Assembly: GCA_002319915.1 (NCBI GenBank)
Contig: DCFQ01000019.1
Coordinates: forward strand, 1-11,214
Length of the DNA stretch: 11,214 bases
DNA from: Bacteroidales bacterium UBA1800
Lineage (GTDB): Bacteria; Bacteroidota; Bacteroidia; Bacteroidales; VadinHA17
Direction: 5' to 3'
In this document: positions 1 to 8,031 of the stretch, piece by piece
How positions within the stretch are numbered: position 1 is the first letter of the stretch
Layout of the letters: each line of letters opens with the position of its first letter
Position numbers and translations under genes: made by a program
Notes under the pieces: generated by a model
What the model was told of the DNA's origin: nothing
The model's database searches: none
What the model saw: the letters and a program-made list of their open reading frames with translations, nothing else

Positions 1-1010
1 AAAAGTGCATATAAATAGTTGCTGAGGGCTTTGCAGTCTCCGTAACCCGTTTTGCGGACCGTGACCGCATCAAACGGCTGGTATCCGCCGAGGCCAAGAG
101 TAACGGCAACATACCTGGTATTCTCCTGGAGGTACCTGTAAAGCGCTTTTATTTTACCCTGCACATCCGGAACTTCGCCAGTCAAAGCCAGGACTTTTGC
201 AGAATCTTCCGGCGTGAGGGCATCCCGTCCCTTGTACAGGTCATATATCCATTTGCCATAATTCTCCCATGAATCAGCCTTGCCGGTATATTTGCCGTTG
301 CTCAGAACCAGCGGCATTAAATAGACGCATGGAACCCGCTCAGTGATGTCTGTATCAAAAGGTTCATCCTCAATTGCCTTGGTATTCCTTAATTCCCAAA
401 ACTCAGTATTTATACCGTCCTTGGTCACTGATGAACTGCATTTAATATTGACCTCCTTCTTATTTACGACCACATTGGCCGGATAATTCAATTTAAGCGA
501 AGCATGTTGAAGGGATATATCATAATCAGATACCGGTTTCCAGTACCCGAGGCTTAGGATATCGGTCCTCTTTTCTTCATAATTGTACTCGACGGTGTAT
601 GGGAAATCAGGAAAGGCAGGCTGGTAAAACTTTACCCTGTGATCTGAAAAAACTTCATAGGAACTGAAGGCTGCATAGTCCGCAACTGCAGGCTGCCTGG
701 ACTTATATCTCTTCCCGTCCCGGTCGAATACCGATATCTGCTTAATGTCGACCTGCGAATCCTTGTCGTAATTTACCCCGAGATATGCCTTCTTTTCTCC
801 CTCCTCATCAAAAACAGAAATTGCCTTCCTGGTTTTTTGTACATAGCTGTTCGACGACTTCAGATCAATTGTCACCTCATAGTCACGGATGACTGCATGT
901 GCATTTTTCCGTAAGCTGTCAGGGATGTCCGAAACCGGGTATACCTGACCTTTCAGGCATGTAAAGGAGACAAGTGCAATTGTTGCCACGCAGAAAAAGG
1001 GTCTTGCCAT
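1..1010 (-). CDS. DUF3857 / transglutaminase-like exported protein, catalytic Cys present (partial, 3' end outside window)
   Basis: I read this frame by hand: it opens at the ATG complementary to 1008-1010 and stays open for 336 codons to the window edge, so the C-terminus is missing. Residues 1-21 (MARPFFCVATIALVSFTCLKG) look like a signal peptide, so the protein should work in the periplasm or at the outer membrane. Residues of about 40-210 resemble the DUF3857 beta domain that precedes transglutaminase cores in Bacteroidota. The core begins around residue 285 (ALYRYLQENTRYVAV) and reaches the active-site motif GYGDCKALSNYL, with the presumed catalytic Cys at residue 326. The His and Asp of the triad would lie beyond the edge. 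It starts 59 bases after the stop of a paralogue that lacks these residues, so the two are probably co-transcribed. The substrate is unknown; members of this fold may cleave or cross-link peptides. Family assignment is fairly sure, function is not. Confidence 0.9.
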   Translation of the reverse strand, partial: MARPFFCVATIALVSFTCLKGQVYPVSDIPDSLRKNAHAVIRDYEVTIDLKSSNSYVQKTRKAISVFDEEGEKKAYLGVNYDKDSQVDIKQISVFDRDGKRYKSRQPAVADYAAFSSYEVFSDHRVKFYQPAFPDFPYTVEYNYEEKRTDILSLGYWKPVSDYDISLQHASLKLNYPANVVVNKKEVNIKCSSSVTKDGINTEFWELRNTKAIEDEPFDTDITERVPCVYLMPLVLSNGKYTGKADSWENYGKWIYDLYKGRDALTPEDSAKVLALTGEVPDVQGKIKALYRYLQENTRYVAVTLGLGGYQPFDAVTVRKTGYGDCKALSNYLYAL

Positions 1011-1069
1011 CGGTTGATTTCTGATTCAGTTTTTTTACTGATTGATTTGATACCCTGTAATTCTGCCTC

Positions 1070-3097
1070 TCAGGTATTCCTTTTGAGAATCACCGATTCA
1101 GAATGCATTTTCACCAGCTGATCATACAGGTTTTTCAGCTTTTGATATTCTTCGGTGATGAACAACACCTTATTGATTTTGCGGATATACCTGACCTCGA
1201 TCTTGTTCCCGGAGGCCTGGACATTATAAGTGATCGAAATTGAATTGTCGGGCATCGAAATTGCAGATGAGTTGGGCAGGGATTCAACAGAGAATCCATC
1301 GGGAATTGTGTAAGTAAAGAAAAATCGCTCCGTGATAGGGTAGTTATAATTTACGGGGTATTTCCTGTCCTCAAGGGTATACCTGTTCTTTTCAATTCTC
1401 TCAAACAAAAGCGGATTAAACAAGATCTTGTCTCCGACCTCTTCAGTATTGTCAGAAATTTCAACTTCCAGGTTATTCGTGACCGGGGCGGAGTTGTTTT
1501 CCCTGCTTCCGAGGGTATGTTTTGAGATGGTCAGCCCTTTGTTGTTTTCCTGCAGGAGCCTGACATATTCCCCCTCATCTTTAAGGGATACCAGATTATT
1601 ACGGAATTCTATTCCTGCATATCCTCCATATGATTCATCAACCGACCCGGAAAATTTTCCATCTGCAGAGAGGTCCAGCTTATACATTCTGTTCACTGAG
1701 TAGAGCACTTTCGAAACAAGGTCCACCCAGTCTCCTGAATATGAATTCACAATCCTGCCTTGGCCGTTAAGATCATTGGCAGGCAATACTCCAAATGGGC
1801 AGAATTTGTCCGTGGCATCGGCAAGGTACAATATGCCGTCTATGTCCACTGATGAAAGAACTGAATTGTATTTGGTAATGGTCGGATAATATGAAACCGC
1901 GACGCCGTTATCCCTAGTGCTTATGAGGACAGGATTTGATTTGAGCTTAGCTGCCCTGAACATCAGGGTAAGCAACAGGTTGATCTCAGATGAGCTGGCC
2001 ACCCTTTCAGAGAATGGTTTCTTCAATCCGTCGGCAGCGAATATCCGGTATTTACCATTCCATTTAATACGGTTCTGCACGTATTCATAAATGGCAGAAG
2101 CTTTTTCAGCCTCGGTCGCCTTTCCCGCGCAAATTGCTTCTACACTATCACTCAGAAACCTGGAATTGTCCAGAAGTGCTCCAAAACCAGATGCTTCAAC
2201 CATCCTTTTATTGACCGATTCCCATGTATCAGTGTAATTTTTCAGCAACCCCCCGGGCATCTTAATGCTTCCCAGCTCAAATTCAATGGATTGGATATAG
2301 TTGTTGTCACAGTCAATATTTGGTTCATCTATAAATGCAGGCACATCCTTCATTGCGAGGATTGTCTTTTTGGTGTCCACTTTGATGAAATCCGTTGTAC
2401 TGGCAGAGTGTCCGTCACGAAAACGGCTTGATCCGTCTGCTGTTTCCGACTCAATGGCAAAGCTGGTATTGCCGTCCTTTTTTTCATTTTTGTCGAATGC
2501 CAGGTACCCCTTTGTCGATACCCTGTAATCAAAATATACCGGGATCTCATAAACATACTGGTTCCACCTCTGCGGATAATGGCACTGGAAATTCCATCCA
2601 TTGAAATTGTAAAGAAAATCCGAGACAATTGTATACGAAAGCTCAATTACCGATCCTTCCCTGACATCAGGCATTGCAAAACTCACTATCTGGTAGTTGT
2701 CTTCTTCAGTCTTATATATCTTCTTGTTGTCAAGCTTTGACTTGACTATCTTACCATCAACCAGATTATAGGTGACGGCATTCAGGACCTGAAGCTTTTC
2801 TTTTCCATTTTCTGTCTGGTATAACCTTATTTTCCGGTCAGCCAGATCAAAAGACGAATTCTTAAAGATCTTTATCTGACAGTGCCTTTCAAACTGACAC
2901 TGGAATTTCTCGTCTAGGTTTAAAATTATACTTCCGCTTCCGCAATCAAATAAGACCAATGCTCCGGCAGTGGTATCTTTCTCATATTTCTGCATTGAAA
3001 GATCAGACATTTCGACCTTCCCAAATTTAGGTTCGGTGAACTGTCCCTGAAGAGCCAAAGAAAGGCAAAATAGCAAGGCAATAAATAAAGTTCTCAT
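1070..3097 (-). CDS. DUF3857 / transglutaminase-fold exported protein with degenerate active site
   Basis: This is a 675-residue protein with a signal peptide (MRTLFIALLFCLSLALQGQ). A DUF3857-like beta domain follows at about residues 55-245, a transglutaminase-like core at about 320-440, and a beta-rich C-terminal part (about 465-675) resembling DUF3858. The core is recognisable from EINLLLTLMFRAAKLKSNPV and VDIDGILYLADATD, but the catalytic triad is broken. The segment RVASSSEINLLL (365-376) has Ser369 where active relatives have Cys in GDCKD-type motifs. YNSVLSSV has Ser412 where the His is expected. Asp427 in LADATD is retained. The fold is therefore probably intact without thiol catalysis, pointing to a binding or scaffold role (inference). 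The ATG at 3095-3097 gives a clean signal peptide and has no Shine-Dalgarno. A 161-base gap separates it from the TPR gene upstream, and its paralogue starts 59 bases downstream. The reading frame is long and undamaged, so it is not a pseudogene. Confidence 0.92.
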   Translation of the reverse strand: MRTLFIALLFCLSLALQGQFTEPKFGKVEMSDLSMQKYEKDTTAGALVLFDCGSGSIILNLDEKFQCQFERHCQIKIFKNSSFDLADRKIRLYQTENGKEKLQVLNAVTYNLVDGKIVKSKLDNKKIYKTEEDNYQIVSFAMPDVREGSVIELSYTIVSDFLYNFNGWNFQCHYPQRWNQYVYEIPVYFDYRVSTKGYLAFDKNEKKDGNTSFAIESETADGSSRFRDGHSASTTDFIKVDTKKTILAMKDVPAFIDEPNIDCDNNYIQSIEFELGSIKMPGGLLKNYTDTWESVNKRMVEASGFGALLDNSRFLSDSVEAICAGKATEAEKASAIYEYVQNRIKWNGKYRIFAADGLKKPFSERVASSSEINLLLTLMFRAAKLKSNPVLISTRDNGVAVSYYPTITKYNSVLSSVDIDGILYLADATDKFCPFGVLPANDLNGQGRIVNSYSGDWVDLVSKVLYSVNRMYKLDLSADGKFSGSVDESYGGYAGIEFRNNLVSLKDEGEYVRLLQENNKGLTISKHTLGSRENNSAPVTNNLEVEISDNTEEVGDKILFNPLLFERIEKNRYTLEDRKYPVNYNYPITERFFFTYTIPDGFSVESLPNSSAISMPDNSISITYNVQASGNKIEVRYIRKINKVLFITEEYQKLKNLYDQLVKMHSESVILKRNT

Positions 3098-3258
3098 TGT
3101 ATAAGGTTATTGAATCAGATTTTTCAGATCAGTCAGGTTTACTAATTTATAACTAAACCCTGCCGGTTTTATTATCCGAAATCTGCGATTTAAGCCACTG
3201 GTGAACAGGAAAAAATATGGCCCGGGAAGCTTAGGCTGCCGTAGAGTCAGAAGAATAT
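3098..3258. other. Intergenic gap between TPR gene and DUF3857 gene
   Basis: This is 161 bases, the longest gap inside the leftward block. It is AT-rich near 3140-3180 and could hold a promoter for the DUF3857 pair, but I find no clear leftward TAnnTTTG element. Apart from the inverted repeat at the TPR stop codon, I see no structure in it. Confidence 0.5.
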
Positions 3259-3267
3259 TCATCTGAC
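3246..3267. terminator. Inverted repeat across the TPR gene stop codon
   Basis: The 22-base segment reads GTCAGA, A, GAATATTC, A, TCTGAC. The outer 6-base arms are exact inverted repeats and the centre GAATATTC is itself palindromic, with only one A/A mismatch per arm. It overlaps the TGA stop of the leftward TPR gene (complement of 3259-3261). Leftward it is followed by a mixed sequence and not a T tract, so it is at best a weak or processing-type terminator. A protein-binding site or chance are alternatives. Confidence 0.35.
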
Positions 3268-5226
3268 TTGGTCCGGCGGTTTATAGTCCTTCAGATAATC
3301 TGCTATCGCCCGCTTTGCCAGCGGGTGCCCCAGTGCATCTGCCCTTCTCAGATCATTGTATGCTCCTCTCCGGTCATTTAACCTGAGATTGGTCAGTCCC
3401 CTCGAATAGAGTGCCGTTATATCATCATTTTTACGATAAAGGGCGGCGCTCAGATCTTCCCTGGCATTCTTGAAATCTTCCTTGCAATAATAACACAATC
3501 CCCTGTATATCAGTGCCTCCAGGTGATCCGGATTATACCTGAGCACCCTGCTGAAATCATATATCGCCGAATCATATTTCATGTACAGGAGATTGATCGT
3601 TCCCCTTATGAAATGACCCTCTTCAGTCAGATAGTGCATCATGTTCCATGTCCTGTTAAGGATTTGATAAGCTCCCGTAGTGTCGCCGTCCGAGAACCTG
3701 CAACCCGCAAGAAGACAATTTGCCTCGACGTTAAAAGGCTTGTATTTCAGGATATGATTGCAGTCCCTGGTTGCATCCTGGTATTGCTGAAGGTTTTTGT
3801 AACAAAATGCCCGGTCAAAGTAAACATCCAGTTCGGTCGAATCGGACTTTATAAGGCCTGTCAATTCTATAATTGCAGAATCGTACCTTGACAAGTTCAC
3901 GTAAGCCCCTGCAAGAGACCTGTAAGCCAGGCGCACGCTGTCGTTCATGCTGATAAACGTCCGGAATGCAGGGACAGCCTCATCGTACTTTCCCAGAAAA
4001 TTCAGCACGATTCCTTTGCGTAAACAAGCCTCCGCCGGGAATCTATCCTGGACCATAGATTTATTATAATTCTCAAGCGACAGTTCAGCCTGGTGCAGAT
4101 ACTCAGCATTGAAGCCGCGGAGATAGAACAGAAGTCCAGGCAATGTGGAAGTGCTCAGCAAATCCTTATAGATATCTTCGGCATTCCTGAATTTCCCGAG
4201 GAAGAATAAGCAAAGGGCATTTATCAGCTTGTCCCTTTCCTCAAAGGAGAGCATACCTGAATATGAATTGAAGGTGGTCGCCTGGCTTAAAAAGTCATTG
4301 ATTATCTTATCCCTGGAAGACTGTTCAAAATACCCGAAGAAATCCTTTTTCCCGGTGGTTAACAGGACTTTGCTGACCTCGTAAAAGCCTTTCTCGAAAT
4401 CTTTGTCCATGATATGAAGGAATCCGAGAGTTATCCGGTAACTGTTATCACCGGGTTCGAGTTCGATTGCTTTATTGAGGTTCCTGTACATCGCCGGGAT
4501 ATGGTTCAATGTCCTCTCGAGCAGGGCTCTGACAAAATATGCATGCGCAAAGGAAGGATCCACCTTGACAGACTTGTTCAGATAGTTCATTGCCTCCGCA
4601 GTGTTGTTGTTCATATACATGATAGCCATGTTGAAATAGGCCTGAACGAAGTCCGGCTTGAGGTCGATGGCTTTTTTATAGAGCTTTTCGGCTGCTTCAA
4701 ACTTAAACCTCATGCTATTGATGTTTCCCATCTCAAAATAAGCCTGGTAAAACTTGCTGTCGATACTGATGACTTTATTAAAAAGTGAATCAGCCTCCTG
4801 GAACTTCATCAACCGGGCGTAGGTCTCTGCCAGGATAAAATAATTATATATCCCGGTATCATGAAGGGCAATGGCTTTCTTAAAGTTTTCAAGTGCAGAA
4901 ACGACAGAGTCGGAATGCAGCTGGAGGAAACCCTTGATATAATAACTTTGCCCGATTGTTGAATCTATGCTTATGGCTTTGTTTACATCAGGCATGGCTT
5001 CATTATAGTAACCCAGTGAGATCTTGCCGGAAGCCCGCCGGAGGAACCCTCCTGCATCATCCTTGTTAATATCCTTCGATTTTATCCAGATCTCATTCAG
5101 ATAGAGGTTATCGCTGTCTTTCCGGAGTGATTTCAGCTGATCAAGCTTAGGAAATAAATCCTGGGAGAATAAGGAGCCTGCCGGAACAAGGAATATCAAT
5201 ATTGCCTGAAACAATTTCTTCAACAT
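3259..5226 (-). CDS. Exported multi-TPR repeat protein
   Basis: This is a 655-residue protein with a signal peptide (MLKKLFQAILIFLVPAGSLFSQ, probable cleavage near residues 20-22), so it should act in the periplasm. Nearly all the rest is 34-residue tetratricopeptide repeats with the usual pattern of large, small and aromatic residues and a closing Pro or Asp. I count about 7 repeats at residues 57-293 and about 9 at 327-641, split by a non-repeat linker at about 294-326. Good examples are FYQAYFEMGNINSMRFKF at about 159, SVRLAYRSLAGAYVNLSRYD at about 430 and HLEALIYRGLCYYCKEDFKN at about 568. No enzymatic domain is visible, so it is presumably a protein-binding scaffold whose partners cannot be read from sequence. 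It lies 98 bases after the permease stop and 161 bases before a DUF3857 gene, on the same strand, which suggests but does not prove a shared transcript. Confidence 0.93.
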   Translation of the reverse strand: MLKKLFQAILIFLVPAGSLFSQDLFPKLDQLKSLRKDSDNLYLNEIWIKSKDINKDDAGGFLRRASGKISLGYYNEAMPDVNKAISIDSTIGQSYYIKGFLQLHSDSVVSALENFKKAIALHDTGIYNYFILAETYARLMKFQEADSLFNKVISIDSKFYQAYFEMGNINSMRFKFEAAEKLYKKAIDLKPDFVQAYFNMAIMYMNNNTAEAMNYLNKSVKVDPSFAHAYFVRALLERTLNHIPAMYRNLNKAIELEPGDNSYRITLGFLHIMDKDFEKGFYEVSKVLLTTGKKDFFGYFEQSSRDKIINDFLSQATTFNSYSGMLSFEERDKLINALCLFFLGKFRNAEDIYKDLLSTSTLPGLLFYLRGFNAEYLHQAELSLENYNKSMVQDRFPAEACLRKGIVLNFLGKYDEAVPAFRTFISMNDSVRLAYRSLAGAYVNLSRYDSAIIELTGLIKSDSTELDVYFDRAFCYKNLQQYQDATRDCNHILKYKPFNVEANCLLAGCRFSDGDTTGAYQILNRTWNMMHYLTEEGHFIRGTINLLYMKYDSAIYDFSRVLRYNPDHLEALIYRGLCYYCKEDFKNAREDLSAALYRKNDDITALYSRGLTNLRLNDRRGAYNDLRRADALGHPLAKRAIADYLKDYKPPDQVR

Positions 5227-5324
5227 ACTGAAATAACTTCAGCCAATATGAAAATATTATCCTCTCCTCAGGTATTTAGACGAACGATCCTATATTCCTC
5301 TGGCTCATTTTCTGCACCGCCTGG

Positions 5325-7697
5325 TCACTCATATTTCAATGCAATGACAGGATCTGTCCGGGAGGCTTTGTAGGAATGGAAGAAAACGGTTATCAGGACA
5401 ACAATGGCGGCAAGCAGGAAGGTTGTCACAAAGATCCACCAGCTGATGCTGATCCTGTAAGCAAAATTCTTCAGCCACCCGTTCATGAAATATAATGTAA
5501 CAGGAATTGAAAGCACGGCTGCCACAGTAACCAGGATGAGGTTCTCCTTCAGGAATGAGGCAATGATGCGTTTCCCGGAACTCCCGAATACTTTCTTTAC
5601 CCCTATTTCCCTTGTCCTCGACCTGCTGACATACAAAGTAAGGCCGAATAATCCGAATGCCGCTATGACCAGGGTAAAGAGCCCGAAAATGGAAACGATC
5701 GATGTCAGGTTCCTCTCAGACGAATAAATATCCTTTGTGAGATCCTCGATCGTTGTGTAACTGAAAGGCCTGTCGGGTGCAGCTTTTTTCCATTCGCTCT
5801 CAATGAAGGGTAATACCGCTGACAGGGTTCCCTTTCTGTAATGAACTGCGACCTGCTGGATGTATCTGTCGGTCATGGCTACTGAAATAGGGGGTATCCC
5901 CTTGTGGATCGAATGGAGGTTAAAATCTTTGGCGATCCCGATAATTGTGTATGATCCAAGTTTTTTGCCGACCGGATCGACTATCCCCAATGCCCTCACT
6001 GCCGTTTCATTGAGGATGCACGACTGGGTAAGGTCACTTCCGAAATCCGGTGAAAAGTCCCGGCCTTCAGTTAATTTAATACCCATAGTCCCCAGGAAGC
6101 CAAAGTCTATCGCCATCCCTTCCACGTTGACCAGCTTCTCCTTTTCCTGGAAATGCGGATACATCGACGACATTGAACCTTGCATAGGGAGGCTTGCCAT
6201 GGTTCCCCCAGCCAAAATGACATTTGGGCTCGTCCTGAGGCTGTTGATGAAGGAGGAGTAACCTTTGAAATCCCGTCCAAGATCCACAAGAAGAATATCC
6301 CTGTTGAAGTACCCCGGGTCCTTATTGACAGCAAAACGGTACTGGGAACGGATTATCATTGCCGCAGACACGAACGTGCAGAAAATGATCAGCTCGGCGA
6401 CTATCAGGACCGACCTGAAAAAATACCTGCTTTTGCCCGAAATGTTGGTGTTCTTCAAGACATCAATGACCCTGAGCCTTGAAAGATATCCTGAAGCATA
6501 GATCCCTGATGCCAGGCCGATAACAATGGCCAGGACAAGGTACGCGCAGATATATAAAGGAATATTTGCATTTATTATGTTTAACCGGGTCTGGAAAAGC
6601 CTGCCCGCGTAGGGCATGGAAAACCATGCGAAAATCAGCGAAACCGGCAGCACCGTCATTGACAGGGCCACTGATTCACTCAATATCTGATCCCTGATCG
6701 TCTTATTCCCTGCCCCGAAAGTCTTCCGAATGCCGATCTCTTTTGACCTGCCGGTCGAAACGGCTGTTGAGAGAATAATATAATTGATGGTGGCCACGAT
6801 TATGATCAGAAATGCTATGCCGGAAAAGAGCCTTATATTCTTAAGGCTGCCCTGGATCCCCGAATTTGCCACATTTTCGGAGCGCAGGTAAACATCGGAA
6901 AGGGTTTGCAGCGAGTAAAGTTTATGAGGGTCCTCGCTTATATGCTTGGTTTCAAATGCTTTGAACTGTCCATTTATTGCTGCGGGATCACTGTTCCCGG
7001 ACAGTCTCACCCAGGTGGTCCAGAAATCCATGGTCCAGTCTGACTCGGCATTTGAAATTTTGAATGTTTTATTTATCGGTTCAAGCGTCCATTTGCTGTT
7101 CACCAGGCACTGAGCAATAAACGTTGAGTTCTGGGGGATATCCCTGAAAACACCCCTGACCACGAAAAGATGTTCTTCATTATCCACCATTCCGGTTATT
7201 TCCTTTCCAACCGGATCCTGGCCGGGAAACAGCCGTTGTGAAATACTCTGCGATAACACGATCGAATTGCGATCCTCCAGGAGATTTTCATGGGACGGAC
7301 CATACACCAGGGGCAGCGTGAAAATATCAAAAACCTCAGAGTCGGTAGCAACTGCCCCTGGCAGATCAATCAAATCGTCCTTTAGCTTTATCCTGAACCC
7401 AAGGATTCTTCTTGCCCTTACCGCTTTTTCAACCTGCGGAAACTCCTCCTTTAATGTTGATGCGAGGACATAAGGGGTACCCGACATGGTCATCTTAAAA
7501 TCCTCGTAGTAGTTCACAACCCTGTAAACATGCTTCCTGTTTTTGTGCATGTGATTATAACTCAGCTCATTGATTACATAAAGCAAAATGATGAACGAAG
7601 CAGCCAGTGCAATAGAGAGTCCCAGGGCATTAATGCCGGCAAATGCCTTGTTGCGCTTTATAAACCTTATAGCGGTCCTGAAATAATTCCTGAACAT
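5325..7697 (-). CDS. ABC transporter permease of the MacB/FtsX type, duplicated
   Basis: This 790-residue inner-membrane protein consists of two FtsX/MacB permease units in tandem. Unit one has a first helix at about 18-44 (INALGLSIALAASFIILLYV), a periplasmic MacB-type domain at about 45-285, and three helices at about 288-405. Unit two has a helix at about 428-450, a second periplasmic domain at about 455-660, and three helices at about 664-775. Each unit carries the cytoplasmic coupling motif after its second helix: SKEIGIRKTFGAG (318-330) and TREIGVKKVFGSS (695-707). It ends in the typical SYKASRTDPVIALKYE. MacB-type systems use ATP hydrolysis in the cytoplasm to drive conformational work in the periplasm, for example exporting peptides or handling lipoproteins. 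No ATPase gene is in the window, so the partner must be encoded elsewhere, as is common for this family in Bacteroidota. The substrate is unknown. The start is an ATG without Shine-Dalgarno. It is the first gene of the leftward block, and I see only a poor promoter match (TAACTTTA, complement of 7724-7731). Confidence 0.95.
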   Translation of the reverse strand: MFRNYFRTAIRFIKRNKAFAGINALGLSIALAASFIILLYVINELSYNHMHKNRKHVYRVVNYYEDFKMTMSGTPYVLASTLKEEFPQVEKAVRARRILGFRIKLKDDLIDLPGAVATDSEVFDIFTLPLVYGPSHENLLEDRNSIVLSQSISQRLFPGQDPVGKEITGMVDNEEHLFVVRGVFRDIPQNSTFIAQCLVNSKWTLEPINKTFKISNAESDWTMDFWTTWVRLSGNSDPAAINGQFKAFETKHISEDPHKLYSLQTLSDVYLRSENVANSGIQGSLKNIRLFSGIAFLIIIVATINYIILSTAVSTGRSKEIGIRKTFGAGNKTIRDQILSESVALSMTVLPVSLIFAWFSMPYAGRLFQTRLNIINANIPLYICAYLVLAIVIGLASGIYASGYLSRLRVIDVLKNTNISGKSRYFFRSVLIVAELIIFCTFVSAAMIIRSQYRFAVNKDPGYFNRDILLVDLGRDFKGYSSFINSLRTSPNVILAGGTMASLPMQGSMSSMYPHFQEKEKLVNVEGMAIDFGFLGTMGIKLTEGRDFSPDFGSDLTQSCILNETAVRALGIVDPVGKKLGSYTIIGIAKDFNLHSIHKGIPPISVAMTDRYIQQVAVHYRKGTLSAVLPFIESEWKKAAPDRPFSYTTIEDLTKDIYSSERNLTSIVSIFGLFTLVIAAFGLFGLTLYVSRSRTREIGVKKVFGSSGKRIIASFLKENLILVTVAAVLSIPVTLYFMNGWLKNFAYRISISWWIFVTTFLLAAIVVLITVFFHSYKASRTDPVIALKYE

Positions 7698-7812
7698 GGA
7701 AGTGTGATTAGGGATACTTCAGGTAAAGTTAAAGCAATTCCCGGTCAGTTGATCAGGAAAAACGTTAAACCTGTCATAAACATTCCTGACTGAATGCAAG
7801 AACTGACACGGA

Positions 7813-7847
7813 GTCCCAATAGCTATCGGGACGATAGCTATTGGGAC
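7813..7847. repeat. Perfect 16-bp palindrome with GGA loop
   Basis: The left arm GTCCCAATAGCTATCG (7813-7828) and right arm CGATAGCTATTGGGAC (7832-7847) are exact reverse complements around GGA. Such a stem is far longer than expected by chance and would fold as a stable hairpin in RNA or cruciform DNA. It lies between two divergent genes, 116 bases upstream of the permease start. From memory, hairpins built on ATAGCTATCGGGA are scattered in intergenic regions of many Bacteroidota genomes, so this is probably a dispersed repeat and not a locus-specific signal. Neither flank has a T tract long enough for a classical terminator. Confidence 0.85.
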
Positions 7848-7851
7848 ACTG

Positions 7852-7929
7852 AGGGTTCACGGAGATCACAGAGCTTTTTTGTCTGCCTCCGTGACCTCTG
7901 TGACTTCTCCGTGATCTCTGTGTAACCCT
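7852..7929. repeat. Imperfect long inverted repeat (about 22-bp arms)
   Basis: The left arm AGGGTTCACGGAGATCACAG (7852-7871, continuing AG to 7873) pairs with 7907-7929, whose complement reads AGGGTTACACAGAGATCACG plus GAG. Aligned over 23 columns there are 20 matches, two mismatches and one single-base gap. The loop is 33 bases and contains a run of six T (7875-7880). The block is made of CTCCGTG and CTCTGTG units, a composition I recall as common in intergenic repeats of environmental Bacteroidota. It begins five bases after the palindrome at 7813-7847 and ends about 14 bases before the promoter of the small rightward gene. Confidence 0.8.
7887..7922. repeat. Two direct repeats, 20-base period
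   Basis: CTCCGTGACCTCTGTG (7887-7902) and CTCCGTGATCTCTGTG (7907-7922) differ at one base of 16 and start 20 bases apart. The second copy forms much of the right arm of the larger inverted repeat. The first copy can pair with the left arm instead (CACAGAG at 7867-7873 with CTCTGTG at 7896-7902), so two alternative foldings exist. Confidence 0.75.
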
Positions 7930-7943
7930 TCCTTCCAAAAAGC

Positions 7944-7974
7944 TTGACTCATCGTCCCCGGAATTGTACCTTTA
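7944..7974 (+). promoter_or_regulatory. Probable Bacteroidota-type promoter for the small membrane gene
   Basis: TTGAC at 7944-7948 and TACCTTTA at 7967-7974 are separated by 20 bases between TTG and TA, close to the Bacteroidota arrangement of a -33 TTTG/TTG and a -7 TAnnTTTG. The last base is A where G is expected. A second -7-like word, TATCTTTG at 7973-7980, matches the consensus fully but sits too far from this TTG. Transcription would begin near 7981, leaving a leader of about 50 bases before the ATG at 8032. That makes a TTG start at 7978 unlikely. Confidence 0.55.
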
Positions 7975-8031
7975 TCTTTGGAAATTGACGGAGGCGTAAC
8001 TTATCATTCATCTAAAACATATTCAACCATC

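Noticed and set aside
1011..1069. Short hairpin TCAGT/ACTGA around a T run between the two DUF3857 genes
   Set aside because: A stem of five bases around a run of T is too weak to call a terminator or attenuator.
1428..1703. Rightward open frames opposite the DUF3857, TPR, permease and GH51 genes (for example 1428-1703, 4414-4788, 5860-6261, 9458-9841)
   Set aside because: They lie wholly inside well-supported leftward genes and show no conserved motif; they are reading-frame shadows.
7724..7731. TAACTTTA on the leftward strand as promoter of the permease
   Set aside because: It differs from TAnnTTTG at the last base and has no TTG at the right distance upstream, so the promoter of the leftward block cannot be placed from sequence alone.
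7803..7930. CRISPR array or insertion sequence at the repeat block
   Set aside because: There are only two direct copies with 4-base spacing and no spacers, no cas genes, no transposase and no target-site duplication. It is an inverted-repeat block, not an array or a complete mobile element.
7978..8031. TTG start giving an 18-residue extension to the small membrane protein
   Set aside because: The TTG overlaps or abuts the predicted promoter and start site, and the extra residues are polar with no family-like features. The ATG at 8032 precedes a normal membrane-protein N-terminus.
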